A stretch of 64,000 bases of DNA, from positions 1 through 64,000 of the forward strand of contig WAEK01000029.1 of the NCBI GenBank assembly GCA_011634665.1, written 5' to 3'. The stretch comes from Mortierella sp. BCC40632 (lineage: Eukaryota; Mortierellomycota; Mortierellomycetes; Mortierellales; Mortierellaceae). Position numbers and translations under genes: made by a program. Under the pieces are notes generated by a model. The model made no database searches. It was not told the DNA's origin and worked only from the letters and a program-made list of their open reading frames with translations. Shown piece after piece: positions 47,472 to 60,700 of the stretch (positions are counted from its first letter, which is position 1; every line of letters starts with the position of its first letter).

Positions 47472-50400
47472 GGATTCTTCTCTCTTCCTCGTGCACCCGG
47501 TGACACGCGGGCTGTCACACCGCGCCAGGGGGGAGGAAGAGACTCCGGCCGGCTCAGGTTACAACCATGCTCAACATCCCTTTCTCCTCTATCTTCTATC
47601 TCCCCCCTTCCCCCACTCCCCTGTCACTCCACAGGGTCAATTGCTCTCCCTCGACCCCTCTCCGGGTCTCCGAAAGAGGTGCAATGCTCAAGGCAGCAAT
47701 CAAAGGAAGGTGCTTGGTCATTTTGAATTCCATCTCAGCACCGTTTCTTGTTTTTTTTTTTTATTTTTTTTTCCAACTTTGTCCCTGGCCCTTTGACCCC
47801 GACCTCCTCCTCCCCTTTCCGCCGATGGTTCCGTCGCACACACGATCGGCAACCCTGTGTCTCCGTTGCCACTCCAAGAAGACTTGACCCCTTGTAACTC
47901 CTTTCTTGGCTCGCCCCTCCCCCCCACCCCTTCCTTTCCTCGGACTTCTATATAAAATACAAACCATTAGACCACATCCGCCCATCCCCTGCTAGGCCCC
48001 TTCTCAGGGCAAAGAAAAAGAAGAAAAGCTGGCCTAGTACCCAGTAACCGACTTTAGCCTCCCTTGGAAAAAAAAAAAAAAAGGAAAGGAGGTCGATATA
48101 GTACCCAATGGCGTTCTGCATCTCAGCATGCGATTTCCGTTCCTATTCTCCTCTCTATTTCTCTCTTTCTCACTCTCTAAACTGTCCCAAGCATCATGCA
48201 TATCCCCAATCTTCCTCAATCCGTCTACATCCGTGAGCACCTGTTCCTTTCCCACTATCTACAGACAGAGACGCACCTTGGAAGCGGGAATTTTTTTCCC
48301 GCACATATCACACAATACCTCCCTCTGCGTCAACGCAAGTGGCTCATAGCATTGCGCAAAAAAAAAAAAGGTCGCGTTTGCCAACTTATTTTTTCCACCA
48401 ACTCTATCCACTGGCATGCTTGAGTGGTCCCAATGATCCCGTTTTACTCGCATAACGGTGGGGAAGGGGGATGGGGGGGGGGGAGGTGAACGTAACGGTC
48501 GAGTACCGTGTGTCTTGATATCTTTGGATCTCCAGCGTCCAAAAAGGCGACATTGACTGGGAGCATCAAAGGGTTCATGTCCTCTGTTTGCATTACTGGT
48601 GATCTATCGCATGTTTACATTCTTGCTCGTTCATCATTTCGATTCTTTCCTCCTGTTATCTTGCAACGTGGGGCCTTTGGGCAATGTCGACAGACATGCG
48701 GAAGTAGAGCGACATTGTTGTTCCCTTTTCTTTTCTTTCCGTCTTTACCCTTTCGCATTCTCTTGATCAGGCTTTTTTCTTCTTCTTCTTCTTCTTCAAT
48801 AGTCTGGACGACAAAAGGTCCACGTGTAAAGAGAGACTTGAGTTCCCTTGATTTTCTTCAAAACAGATGTGCATTGGAGCATTGGAGGGTCGGGATCAGT
48901 TACAAAGACCATAGTCGAAGGAACAGGGTGAGAAAAAAAAAAGGGCAACGAGGCACTTCTTTCGGCTTGATCAATGTAACTCACACCTTTTAGGTGTAGC
49001 ATTTGGCCTTGTTACCCGAGCAAAGGGAATCCGAGGAGATGACGAAAATGGTGGAGAAGAGAAAGGAGAGGGGGGGGATAATGCCGTGATGTGAACCTTG
49101 GAGGTGTTGCTATCCAGACTAAGCAATCTTGATCGGCCTTTTTTTTTTTTTTTTTTTGCTTTTGGATGATGGTTGCACACTCCATCTTGGTGCACATACC
49201 ACTCACCTACGTCCTTGGAGCACAGTTGTGCCCGTACCACCACCACTGCCTTTCTCCTCGCTCTCGTCCTTTATTGATCTCTTTCTTCTTACCTCATCGC
49301 TACCTGTTCTTATGCACCACAGCATTAGATGGCAAAGATCTCGAGCAAGTTCACCGTGCGCAAGCGTCATCTAGGATGGCGGACTCCGGTTGCTGCCGAT
49401 ACTTGAAGGAAGGGTCTCAGGACCTTTTTTTTTTTTCTTCCTCAGCCTCTCTTTCCCAGAGACGGAGAGGTACACTGACCTATATAGTCTGAGCGGCCCT
49501 CTGTCCGATCACACACTTTCACAAGCAAGGCTCATAGAAGTGCCTAGTCTCTTTTTGTGACATCCACCCGTGGGTGCTCTCTCCCATATGTCACTGTAAA
49601 CTCTATAACAGACTCCGAGGGGAAAGGGGAGTATCTCGTTAGCTGGTCGGTGCACTGCCTGAATAGCCAATGTGGTATTTATCGGCTTTCCACCACACAC
49701 ACACAGTCCTCCTGCGCCCTTTTTTTTTCTTTTTTTTCTTTTTTTGCTTTTTGTTGTTTGTGACCCGAACGTTAGGAATCATATGTATCGGACTAGACGC
49801 GAGTTGGACGGCATGCCTTTTGCTGTAAATACGTGTAAATACAAGAACGGCTGTTGGGCCCTCCTCGGGGCAAATTCTTTTCTTGGACACGAGCTTTGGC
49901 AGACCCTTTTAACATACAAGCTCTTTTTTTTCTTTTTTATCTCTTTTCTCTCTCTCTCTCTCTCTCTTTCTCTTTCTCTATCTCTATCTCCCTTCCCCTT
50001 TTGCCTTTTTTTTTTTTTTTTGTTTTTTGTTTCCCTTAATCGACTCGTGCTTGCCTCCTCTCTTTCTCTTTCTCTCTTGCTCTTTCTCTCTCTCTCCACT
50101 CTCTCCCCTCTCTCTCCCCAATGTCACACCCCTCATCCTGTGGCCTGATGCTTGAAATCCTCGGTTCCTGAGTCATTTATCACTTGTTCCTGAAACCATT
50201 CCTGGGCCTGGATTGGTTCACCCTTGCTTCGGTCGCGTCCCAACTCTCCCCCCTCTCTCCCCCTCCTTGGATGGATATATTTCTCTTTCTCTTTCTATAT
50301 AATTTTCTAATTTTTTTTTTTCCCTTTCCTTTGTAGCCATAGTGAGATATAGCTTGTTTAGATATTAACCAAAAAAAAAAAAAAAAAAAAAAAAAGGTAC

Positions 50401-52936
50401 ACCCTGTGCGTGTTGAAATTTCGGTTGCGGTTCATTTCTACCTTTCTCAAGTACTTTTTTTTTATTTTTTCATCTTCGGCTCCACTCATAAAATTACGAT
50501 AAAGTGTAAGTGACAATTAGCTCATGGGAGATAAAGAAAAGAAAAGAAGAAGAAGTAAAAAAAAAAAAAAAAAAAAAGATATGAATCTCCCCACGATGAC
50601 AATAGCGTCGGCAAAAAGATTGCGTGAGCAGTTTCTAGGACGTAGGCAAAAAAAAAATAATAATAAAAAAAGAGAGAGAGAAATGAACTCTTCCTCAGAA
50701 AAAAAAACAAAAAGTACATATGTGAGGCAGTGTATCCATTCTGTTCTTTCCGTAGCGTGGAAAATTAAAGTTTATTGGAGTTGACAGTGGAGCTGACCAT
50801 ACCTGAGCTGAAGGATGGGGGTGTCAATATTGACAGTGGACTGAGGAGAACTCTGTCGTTTATAGAATAAAACGAAAAAAAAGTCTCAGGATTGAGGCGA
50901 GGTTGGAGGGACATCTGATCAACCCATGCAGAGCACAAACGTGAGCATTCAAATAGGGATCGGTGGAGAATAAACTGAAGAAAGAAGAGAGAGAGAGAGA
51001 GAGACAGAGAAAATTATGAGTAAAAAAAAAAAACAAAAAGTCTGTAGTAACTGTCCACTCGGGCTGCGAAGAATGACGAGGGGTCAAGTGTGAGAGAGAA
51101 AAGTAACGGGACAGTTTGGGTTGGCCTTATTGAGAGTGAGTGCTCAGTAATGTCTCTATTACTCCTCTCATCTCCGTCTTCATTTTGAGAGCTGGGATCA
51201 ATTCCACAAGGCAGTCCATATAAACCATAACTGTTAACACCAAACCACTTTGAACGCCATGGCGAATGGCAAGGTGATTTTGAGAATCCGTGGCGCCATG
51301 TGGGTGTAGCGCAGGTGTCTGACTGGCGAGGGTCAAGCTCCGGTAGCTCGTTGAAAAAGTCGTCCATCGGTCACAATCAAGAGGAAGATCGACCACGCAT
51401 TCCAAAGAGGATCTCTGGTTAGGTAATCGGGGTTGGACGGCCCCATTGGCGAGACCCGAGAGCGAAAAAGGTCGCAGACAGAGCCCTGCGCAACCTCTCC
51501 CTTATTGTATGTACATGTGTGCCACCACCAACCCAGCCTCCCTTTGTCGCTAACCTTCCCCCTGTTGGAGTCCCATCCTTATTCATACAAGCTTTGATGC
51601 ACGCCTGAAATAGAGCAAACAGTGAGATGTACACAAAAGGCGTGAGCGAACAGAGCCAAATACGATCTGGCCGCTCTGGTCCTGCCTTTGCACAGGACCT
51701 CTTTGGGTTAATGCATGGCATTCGCATGCGTTCAGATAGGGGTCTGCGGGGATCCTTGCAAGCATGATGACGGCTCAAATTACGCCGAGATGCCCCTTCT
51801 TCCGCTACCACCGCTCGCTCTGCTATAGTGGATGGACTAGATGTTGCATCAGGGATGAGAAGGCCTGTGTAGGAAGAAGAAGAAGAGGAGGAGGAGGAGA
51901 GCTGATACTTGACCCTGGTCTGGTCACTTGCTCTACTACAATACTCGGTGCTTTTAGGGTTGATCTCATTGAGAGCAAGCAATATGAGGAGCGGGCTGGG
52001 AACCCAACTGCGGTACCGAGAAGAGGTGAAGAGCACGAGTACGAGTGGACTGAACACAGGAGCAGTGGCTAGTGTCCAGCCGGGCGGACCAAAAGGTAGC
52101 GTGAGGAGACCAAATACGGCTGCGACGCAGCCTAGCCCCGCCTCCTCCCCGGCGGTCTCCTCAACTTGTGTGCTCTCAAGGCCTCAAGTGCTCACCCGTC
52201 TTGTCTACTTGTGCGAGCCCTGTGGCCACGACTTCAATCGGGCCTGTTGTCTGTCAACCCGGGCGGAGAGACAGCTGTTGATCCCTGACTGTATGCGCTG
52301 AAGCAAGGCAGGCGAAGGCCACGATCTGCGACAGACTTGGAGCCGACGGACAAAAGAGCTGCCTCAAAAAAAAAAAAAAAAAAAAAAAGAGGTCGCAGAG
52401 TTGCCAAGTGTTGTTGATGCCCCTTTCTCTTGTTCCTTCTGTTCCTCCGATTTTTTTTTTTTGCCCACCACGATTCGACGCTGCAGGTCCCCAAGTGCTG
52501 GCCTGTGTCCCTTTTGTCTCTCTCTCCCCACTCCACACCCGACAGCCATCGTGCAGAGCATCGTCGACTGAACCCGCAGGTCAAGGCTGATGCATCAACG
52601 CCGCTGCCTCCTCTTCCTCCTCGACCTTTCATCCATCCGACGCGGTTGTCTCCAGTGATCGGTTCTGTCCGGCCACAATCCAGGGCAATCAACACGACTC
52701 TTGTGCTACTCTCTTGTTTCCTTTTGCACTCTTTTCTCTCTTTTCTTTCTTTCTCTCTCACTCTCACTCTCACACACACTTCCTCTCTCTCTCTTTCTCT
52801 CTCACTTCTCTTTCTCTTTCTTGAACCTTCAAGTCCCTACCCTCCTGTCCATCATCTCCCATTTGCCCTCCATCTCCCTAATTCACCTCCCACCTCCCTA
52901 CTCCATTCAACCGCCCCATTTCAACTCAAAGAGACA
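46052..52936. other. Large divergent intergenic region (6.9 kb), no supported gene
   Basis: Lies between the PAS-like gene (-) and the RhoGAP-like gene (+). It contains CGTG repeats (46268-46295), (CT)n at 47436-47470, CT/CTTT tracts at 49948-49990 and 50060-50110, poly(A) at 50371-50395 and 52364-52388, and a CT-rich leader just before 52937. Open frames at 48508-48993 (+), 49672-50148 (+) and 51419-52057 (-) have no recognisable domain, and the middle one is repeat. The segment 50272-50395 (T-rich run, TAG, short AT-rich stretch, 25 A) looks like the 3' end of a plus-strand transcript. A non-coding or fast-evolving gene here is possible. Confidence 0.5.
46062..46092. repeat. (TTGG)n tetranucleotide repeat just upstream of the PAS-like gene
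   Basis: Seven to eight TTGG units with one GC change. On the coding strand they read CCAA and end about 11 bases before the ATG, so they lie in the leader of the PAS-like gene. Confidence 0.9.
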
Positions 52937-54005
52937 ATGTCATTGTCTCATCGGACATCGACCTTCTCCCTCGGCCCGCCCCAAGCGCGGCCCCTGTCCT
53001 ACGCACCCATGACCCATGAAAACCCTGGTCGTCGTGCATCCATGGACCCGACCTTGCCAGCAACTGCAGTTGCCTCGACTTCACCCACTTCGCCCACTAC
53101 AGTAGTTCCTGTCTCGGCGCGTCCAATGTCGACATTTTCCTACTTTGGCGTACCTGCGACTTCGCCTCCGAATGCCCTCCACCGTCACAGCATTGTCCAA
53201 CACAAACCCTCCATCACGACCTTGGCCACGACGCGGTCATCGTTCTACTCGACCTACTCTGTTTCCTCTGCCCAGACAGGAGCACCCAGCACCTGGCGCC
53301 ACTCTAGCCATGAACGTCCACTCCCCTCGAGACCAGGGGGAGCATCTGAAAAGATCCCCTTGCGAAAGCAGGTCGCCAAACAGAATGCACAGAAACAGCA
53401 ACAGCATCGAAAGCAGCAACAGCAGATTCAGCAACAGCACCCGAAAAGTTCGCTCCCACTCTTCCCCACTGTGCGCACTCGAGGAGCCATCACCATTCAG
53501 AACTTGCTCGAACCCGGTATGTGTCCCCCTGGTTCTCAATTGAAGAAGGAAGGGGGAGTGAGTGAGTGAGTGGGAGAGAGGGACAGAGACCGAATCTCGC
53601 CTTTTCTCTCTCTCTCTCCTTTCCTCCAACGGTCCATCTGCATTCGCATTCACTAACGGAACGGTCCACCTTTTTTTTTTTTTTTTTTACATCTCTCCTG
53701 ACTCTGTCATCTAAACAGTGGACATTTCAAAAATCGAGCTGCTGCCTATCGAGTTTAGTTACAAAATCGCCTTTGATTGCATTGAAGAAATCCGGCTTCG
53801 AGGTAAAGAAAAAAGAAATAGACTGAGGCTGCTAATGACCTCGAGTAAAAATGGGCGGAGACCACTCATTGGAACAGACATCTTATGCAGGCACACAGAC
53901 GCCAACAGGACCAAAAAACCATCTCCACACATACACTTCCTCCTCCTCCCCCGCACCGTGATTGAGCACATGGATGCCATGTATATGCTCTCTTTCCTGC
54001 CCTTC

Positions 54006-54036
<31 letters not shown>

Positions 54037-54356
54037 TTTCTTGCTCTCCCAAGGGGCGTGTGCTCACCACCCAGATCTCTTGTTCAACCCATCGCAAACT
54101 CCTGTTTTTTTTTTTCCGATTCGGAAACTGGCAAATAGGACTGAAGCACAGACATCTTTTCAGGAATGCATTCTACAGCCCCTCGGTCGAGGCCGCCCTG
54201 TGCCTGATGAAGGACCCGAATAAGAGTGCCCTATTCTCGGTCAAGACGATGCGCCTAGACACAGTCGCTGGTCTGCTCATTACTGCACTTTCCAGGACAA
54301 GTCCTCCTCTTATCCCAGTCCCTATTCAGGAGCTCTTTCAAAAGCCCAACGGTAAG

Positions 54357-54396
<40 letters not shown>

Positions 54397-57358
54397 GCTG
54401 TTGCTGCGCGACCTTGTACAGCAAGATACCCCTGACTGTACCATTGTCCAGATATAGACTGTACTCTTTACACCTCTATCCTCTCCCATTGGAACGTGTA
54501 TCCTTACCTCCTTCTCCCATCCCTTCCCAGGTTATTTTTTCTTTGAGCTTCTAGGAATGATGCCAGAACTGAACCGGTTCTTGTTTGTCGAGGTTCTTGA
54601 ATTATGTTGCGAGTTGGTAGACCATCAAATTCACAACCTTCTCAGTCATAGCAAACTCGCTATCTATCCTGGATCTTGCTGTTTTGGGTTGGATGAGTAC
54701 ATGCCTACCTGGGACACAAGATATTTATTGACCGACGATCGGAAAAAGTTTTCTACAACCTTTTATAATCTCATTTATGCCTATCGTGAAGAACGTGATC
54801 TCTCTGCTGAACAACTCCAACAAAAAGTGGAACTCAGGACAAGAAAATTGGAACAAGAACGATTAGAGCTCTTGATAAAGGAACATGGGCCCGAGACCGC
54901 CAGAGCAATCCTGGACGTCGAGGCAAGGGTCGCTTTGGGTATGCCTCCAGAGTCACCAAGTCGGAACGTCTTTGGTGATAATGGTATGAACGGACTAATG
55001 AGAGAGATCTCATTATACACAGGAAGGAACGAGAGGGTCGTTGCAGATGACGCCATCTCGGCTCTGAACATCCAATTGGATGATTCTGAGGACTCTCCAG
55101 CAGTTGTCCCTAATATCAAAACTCAACTCCATAAGGCTCGCGCAGACGAGGTCAGTGATGATGAAGAGAATGTAGAAAAGGTTCTTTCCGACCTACGAAA
55201 GAGTGTTTCTGTAGCAACCTTGGAAAGCTATAGTAAGCACCAATGGCCTTCTACATCATCCTTGTCCTCGACTGTTGTCACCTCTGCCAATACAACTCGA
55301 TCCAACCTGAACTTGCCCTCAACAGTCTCATCCGATTCGATGATCACTGTGAAAACAACTTCGACAAGAGTGTATCCAACAGTGATAACGAATGGTCGAA
55401 ATGGTATTCAGATCACTCCCTCAAACACTACCATCCCGTCTACAGGAGCCAAACGACATCCACGTGCCCCTCTCCGAGCAAAATCCATTGCTCGGTTTGG
55501 TTCCATTGCCGAGAATCTCTATCCAAAATCACCAGGCGATATCTTTGGTATCAGTCATCATGCCATTCAACAACGCCAACTCCAAGAGTTCCTGGCTGTC
55601 GCCCGGACTTGCAAGGACGATGGGAACCGTCGTCGTAAACGAAAACGATCCAAGACATTGGCGAGCAAGAGGATTCTTCAACTACGACTTCAAAACAGAA
55701 TCCTACGTGATCTTTTTGCGAATACGAACACAGATGGCACAGGGACGAATCCCATGGAGGTATTGTCGTTGGCTAAAAGGACTCAGCCGGGTTGGGCTCC
55801 CTCTTTTGTCTTGGTAGCATCCAGAGAAAGCAGTCGAAACCAGATCAGAAGGAGAGCTGGAGGCAGGCATGCTCCACAGTACCGTCCTCAGCGTCCATCG
55901 CTTAGTCGACAATCATCCTCCTCGTCCTCCTCGTCCTCTGCATCGTTGACTTTGACACCTCAATCACCGCAACCTGAAGATATCCTTGTCCTTCACCAAC
56001 ATCATCGTCGTCACCAACAACAGATGGCGGCTCTTGCGCCTGGGTTCTCGTTGAGACGCAGCAGGACACGACAGTCAAGAAAGGAGCTGGAAGCATATCA
56101 GGCTCAGGGATTCTCTGTGGAGGAAGCAATGGTGCATCAGGAACAGAATCTAAAGAGACAGAAACGACGTGAAAGACGCATGCGAAAGTTGATCCAACAG
56201 GCAAAGGAAGAACGGATCAATCCCACTAATAACGTCCATGAGGAGGAGGAGGACATGACTATGGAAGAGACTGAAATCCTGGAGGCCTTTGATTACCTTT
56301 CTGATCAAGAGTTTGAAGAATTTATGGCGTTGGCTGGACTCACCATGCAGGATGTTGACCGGATTCGACAAAAGTCTGCTGCAATGGCTCTTCATCAAGT
56401 CTCCAAGGAGATTGAAGGGAACGTGGATCGATCCAAAACTACGGAACGGGATGAACGTATTCCTACCGTCGAGTCAACACGCCGTGGAAGCAGTAGCGTT
56501 GATCGCCGCACTTCTATGATCCAATCAAAGGGCACACGCCGAGAGGATGGAATTGACTTGGCGGTCGAAAACCAACAGGTCGTCCGAGTCAACGAAGCAG
56601 TAAACCAGATTGGGCAAGCAACCTTGTCAAGAATGTCCTCTCGTCGTGCCAACAACCGAGTACCAACCAAGTCTACACAATACCAAGAAAAGGTGGTCCT
56701 CTATCTTCCACACATGAACTCGATGGATCAACTGTTGAAGCATGCGACGGCTATCAATGATAGCAATCTGCGATGCTACCCAGATCAGGGAGAACCTTCC
56801 CCGAGTCAAACAAATGCCCCTAAAGTAGATGTCCAGTTTGTGGTCGAGATTGAGGATCAAATCATGGAACAAGAGGAAGAAGACGATATGGATCTAGTTC
56901 AACCAGATCAGGAACGCAAGAGTGTCGAGTCAACCGTATCCTCGATCATGTCGACGGCCTCGGTGACGGCTTCGACTACAGAAACCATGGTCGAATCCAC
57001 TCCAGAGTGGGATGCATTCCCATACATCCCTCCACCACCTTCCACCACCGCCTCCTCGTCGGAGTCGACCCCAAGGAATTCCTCTATTCCAGACGAGCAG
57101 AAGCTGACTTCTATCCCATCGGAGCAAATCATTGTCTTTGAGACGGTTGAAGAGAGTGAGAGTGAAGACGAGTTTTTTGAGGTAGCAGGAGAGGACGAGT
57201 TTTTTGAAATGACGGAGCAGGATGAGGAGGCCTTTGAATTGGAGGAGTTGCTTGCATCCATGACCGAAGAAGATCGGATTGAATACCTTCGACTCTCTGG
57301 AACTCAGGACTTGATTTCTACTACCACGACCGTCAAGTCCCGAATGGGCGTCTACTAA
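52937..57358 (+). CDS. RhoGAP-like domain protein, 4 exons, 1,234 aa
   Basis: Exons: 52937-53516, 53719-53802, 54139-54351, 54531-57358; phases agree. Residues 1-190 are disordered (Ser/Thr/Pro, then a Gln-rich basic run). Residues about 193-330 match the layout of a RhoGAP fold: YKIAFDCIEEIRLRG, then HLFRNAF with Arg230 at the arginine-finger position of the usual GxFR motif, TVAGLLITALSRTSPPLIP in place of the usual LKxFLRELPEPL helix, and LLGMMPELNRFLFVEVLEL in place of LLPxxNxxTL. RhoGAPs switch off Rho/Rac/Cdc42 GTPases, which set polarity in hyphae. A coiled coil follows (YREERDLSAEQLQQKVELR). The rest is long and mostly disordered, with a basic middle (RRKRKRSKTLASKR) and an acidic C-terminus. 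Several family positions are changed, so activity is uncertain. The CT-rich leader and the ATG at 52937 support this start. Confidence 0.72.
54363..54395. repeat. (GT)n microsatellite in a RhoGAP-gene intron
   Basis: About 16 GT units a few bases after the exon 3 donor (54352). A repeat of GT this close to a 5' splice site offers many cryptic donors. Confidence 0.93.
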
Positions 57359-57787
57359 GTTCCTCCACCTTCCCTCTCTCCCTCTCTCTCTCTCTTCCCC
57401 CCTCTCTTTTCTTTTTTTCTTTCTCTTTTTTTCTTTTCACATACCCAAACAAATAGTCCAAAACTCCTCCCCCATCATTTTTTTTTTCCCTTTTCCTTTG
57501 TAACATTTAAACCAGTCCCTTTGTGACCAGATTTCTTGAGTAAAAAAAAAAAAAATGAGAAAAAAAAAAAAAAAAAAAAAAAGAAAAGGAACGAGGGGAC
57601 GGATATCGATGAGATCCTTCGGATCGATTATTTGTATTCATGTTCATGTGAAAAAAAAAGACAAGTTTTATATACAAGCGCCATTTCATATTTGAAAGAA
57701 AAAAGAGTGAGGAACCTCTCCTCCCTCCTTCCCTCCCTCCCCCCTCTTTTTTTTTTTTTTTTTTTCTCGCACACACATTTTTTTTGA
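57359..57787. other. Short convergent 3' region between RhoGAP-like (+) and DUF3712 (-) genes
   Basis: Only 429 bases. CT-rich DNA follows the RhoGAP stop. Poly(A) runs lie at 57541-57582, and poly(T) at 57747-57766 is just beyond the DUF3712 stop. The 3' UTRs of the two genes may overlap. Confidence 0.7.
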
Positions 57788-60700
57788 CTAGAACCCCCTA
57801 CGGACTTCGGCTGGAACTTTGTCTCGGACATAGTCGACCCACATGATCATGGCACCGACCTTGGCCTTGATTTGACAAACCACATCCACCTCAAGCGTTC
57901 CTCCAAGCGCCCTCTTCAGGGCCTCATACCCGACAGACGATAAACTGAATGTAATGGGTAATCGTGGGGTCTTTGTATAGCCCGAGGTCTCGTTCTGATG
58001 ATCATTCGCAGGAATAATGATGGGCTTGGCACTCGAACCCTCCTTTTCATAATCCACCAAAACATGACCCAATGGCTCTTCCTTGAAGGAGGCTGTCGCA
58101 TTGAGGTAGAGAACCGTGATGACCGTGTCAAGTGGATTCTGTAGTTCAAGAATAAGTGCTGACGCAGGTAAGATGAGCGTTGAAGAAATCAAAAAGTCTT
58201 GCTCAATACTGGGCAAGGACGATTCGATGGAGAAGGTCGACAGCATGGATCGTAAAAGTGGAAAACGTGTAGAGCCTTCATAACCGAGGATATTGATCGC
58301 CGTCTTGTTATCACCTATTGAAAGTGGATGAATGAGAAATTCGAATAAAAAAAAAAAAAAAAAAAAAGTGAGTGGTGCTTGTCTTTGACCAGATAACCGA
58401 CTGCATATATCTCGTACCAATAACAACAACAGAATAAATAAAATAAAAAAAAAAATAACAACTTCAAAATCTTCAAACCTGAGATATATCTTGACATAAA
58501 CTCTCGTGAAGCACTTTTGGCCAACTCTGGATTGCATCCACCCTTGTCCCCACTACTCAAAAAGTTAAAACTATGAAAGCCCTCTCTTTGGTTGCCTCGT
58601 TGAGCACAGTGGATGGCAGGATTCAACATGCCTATGCACTCGATCGTGTTGTTTCCGGTCACAAGCTCCGCTTCCGGCACAGTGGCGAGCCCGATCAAAT
58701 ATCCATTGTATGCCCACAAAAAGGAAATGTCACCTAAGCTAGCACTAATGCTAGATGGGTTCCAGAGAGTCAAATTGGCTCTGATGGTTAACGAATCGTT
58801 GGTACTGTCTACGACATCCAAACTCTCGAGCACTGGCGGCGTAGCAGCTAACCCTCCTAAGCCTGTTTGAAAAAACAAAAAAAAAAAAAAAAAAGTATAA
58901 AAAAAAAAAGTTCGCCGAGTCAGACGGAGTTGGAGACAAAACCGAAGGAATGGGCGCAGCAGAACCTACCTCGTTGTGTGGTGTTGACATGGAAAAAGAT
59001 TGGCCCAAGTTCAAAGGTCCCGAGTCCAGTCTCCACCAGAGCCAAAGCCTTGCCCGAAATACCCAATAGAATCCACTCGTCTATGAAAGAATTATTCAGA
59101 AACTGGTAGAACTCGGGTAAATGATCCCGGTTAACCTCCAGTTGAATCGGCGATTTGATCTCAAGCTGAACATCGAGCAAAGACTCGTTCTGAGAACTCT
59201 GTGTCGGTAGAAACGTTGGTAGGTTCATCGTGGCCATTTCCACCCCTTGTTTTGTCAGCATCTGAACTTGAGGCTTCATCTTCAAGACTTTGATCGGAAA
59301 GGTCACATTCGGTGGTAGCTGAAGTTGACTGGACAAACTCCCACTAATGAGAGCAGAGAGTGGATCTTCGCCCCAATTTTTGTCACCGATCCTATCTCGA
59401 TCGTTTTGTTGCACTCCAGCAAATCCAAAATGAAGTTGGTTCATATTCAATGATCGAATAAAGTCTTTTGTGGGTGACCCAGGAAAGACCATCGAAAGGA
59501 CAATACTCTTGAAGGACTCGGCCAACCATGGTGGCAGTTCAGCATCCTTAGAAGCCAATGCTCGGACTTGGATAGTAGAATTGGTACCTTGAATAAACTT
59601 TGACATGAGTTCTCCTAATACTATCTCCTTTTCAGAACCCTGAGAATTCTTTGCAGTCTTTGGGAGCAACTGGCCATTCTCTGCCCTTTCAACTAGGGCC
59701 CAGTCATCCATATGGAGGAGTCGTCCTGAGAGGTCAACATCGTGACTTTGTCCTGCATCCAGACGGAGTTCTGGACACTGGACTTCTGCGATTTTGTACT
59801 GATCTACATTGGGATGAGCCTTTGACGGCATATAGATCCCAAAGGTTACTCGACCCATTCGTAGAGATACAATCTTGGAAGGATTCCTTATTCGAGCGAT
59901 ACCAGACATGGAGATTCCACCTCGCGGATCTTCTCCGGGGAGTGACATGGACACCAGTGCTGCATCCTGTAGACCATCTAGTCCGTCTACAGGCACAATC
60001 TGGTTCAGTTGAAGTTTCATTGGCCACAGGTACCCAAGTCTGGTCTCCACTGGACCTTGGAGTGCCAAGTCAACACGAGAATTGGCCAAGGTAGAGTGAA
60101 AAAATTGGGCCATCGTGGTTGCATTCGTCACCTCGGCATGACTCGAGATGTCAAAGTTCAGAATGTCACCCATTCGAAGCTGCTGGCTTTTGATAGGAAA
60201 CTGGGCCATGAACTGTACTTCATCCGACTCGGACGGGATGCCCATCATTAGTGTGGTTTCTCCAATGGTCAGAGTGGGATGGAAAGCTCGTTCCAACAGA
60301 CTTGTCAGACCTCCAAGACCATCATTAGATGAATCTAAACGGATTGTACTTTTGATCGAGATTTGGAATCCTGTCTGGTCCATGTCGTAGATGTCGGCCT
60401 TTTGGATCTTGAGTTCTAGGCCATTGTCCAAGACTCTTTGGGCTGCAAAGCTCGAGAGAAGGATAATAAGTAGACAAATCAGCAAGCTGCCACCAATAAT
60501 GGTAGCTACTCGCAGATGGATACGATTGCATCCCCAGAACTTTTGTTGGTAAGGTCGAGGTCGCTGTTGTTGTTGGCCAGGGCCTGTGAAAAGAAGTGGT
60601 GTTTGTTCATCCCCTGAGTAGTCATCTTCATCATTTTGACTATTGCGTAGAGAGGCGGACACGTCTCTTTGACGCTGCCTAGGACCTTGGGCTTGGGCTT

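Noticed and set aside
49672..50148. 158-codon plus-strand frame with Ser/Leu runs suggesting membrane segments
   Set aside because: Driven by CT and poly(T) tracts; no conserved motif.
51014..51405. Two overlapping minus-strand frames with plausible composition (DDFFNELPELDP; DCLVELIPALKMKTEM)
   Set aside because: Neither matches a known family, they conflict in frame, and there is no clear intron structure. Could be a relic but the evidence is too weak.
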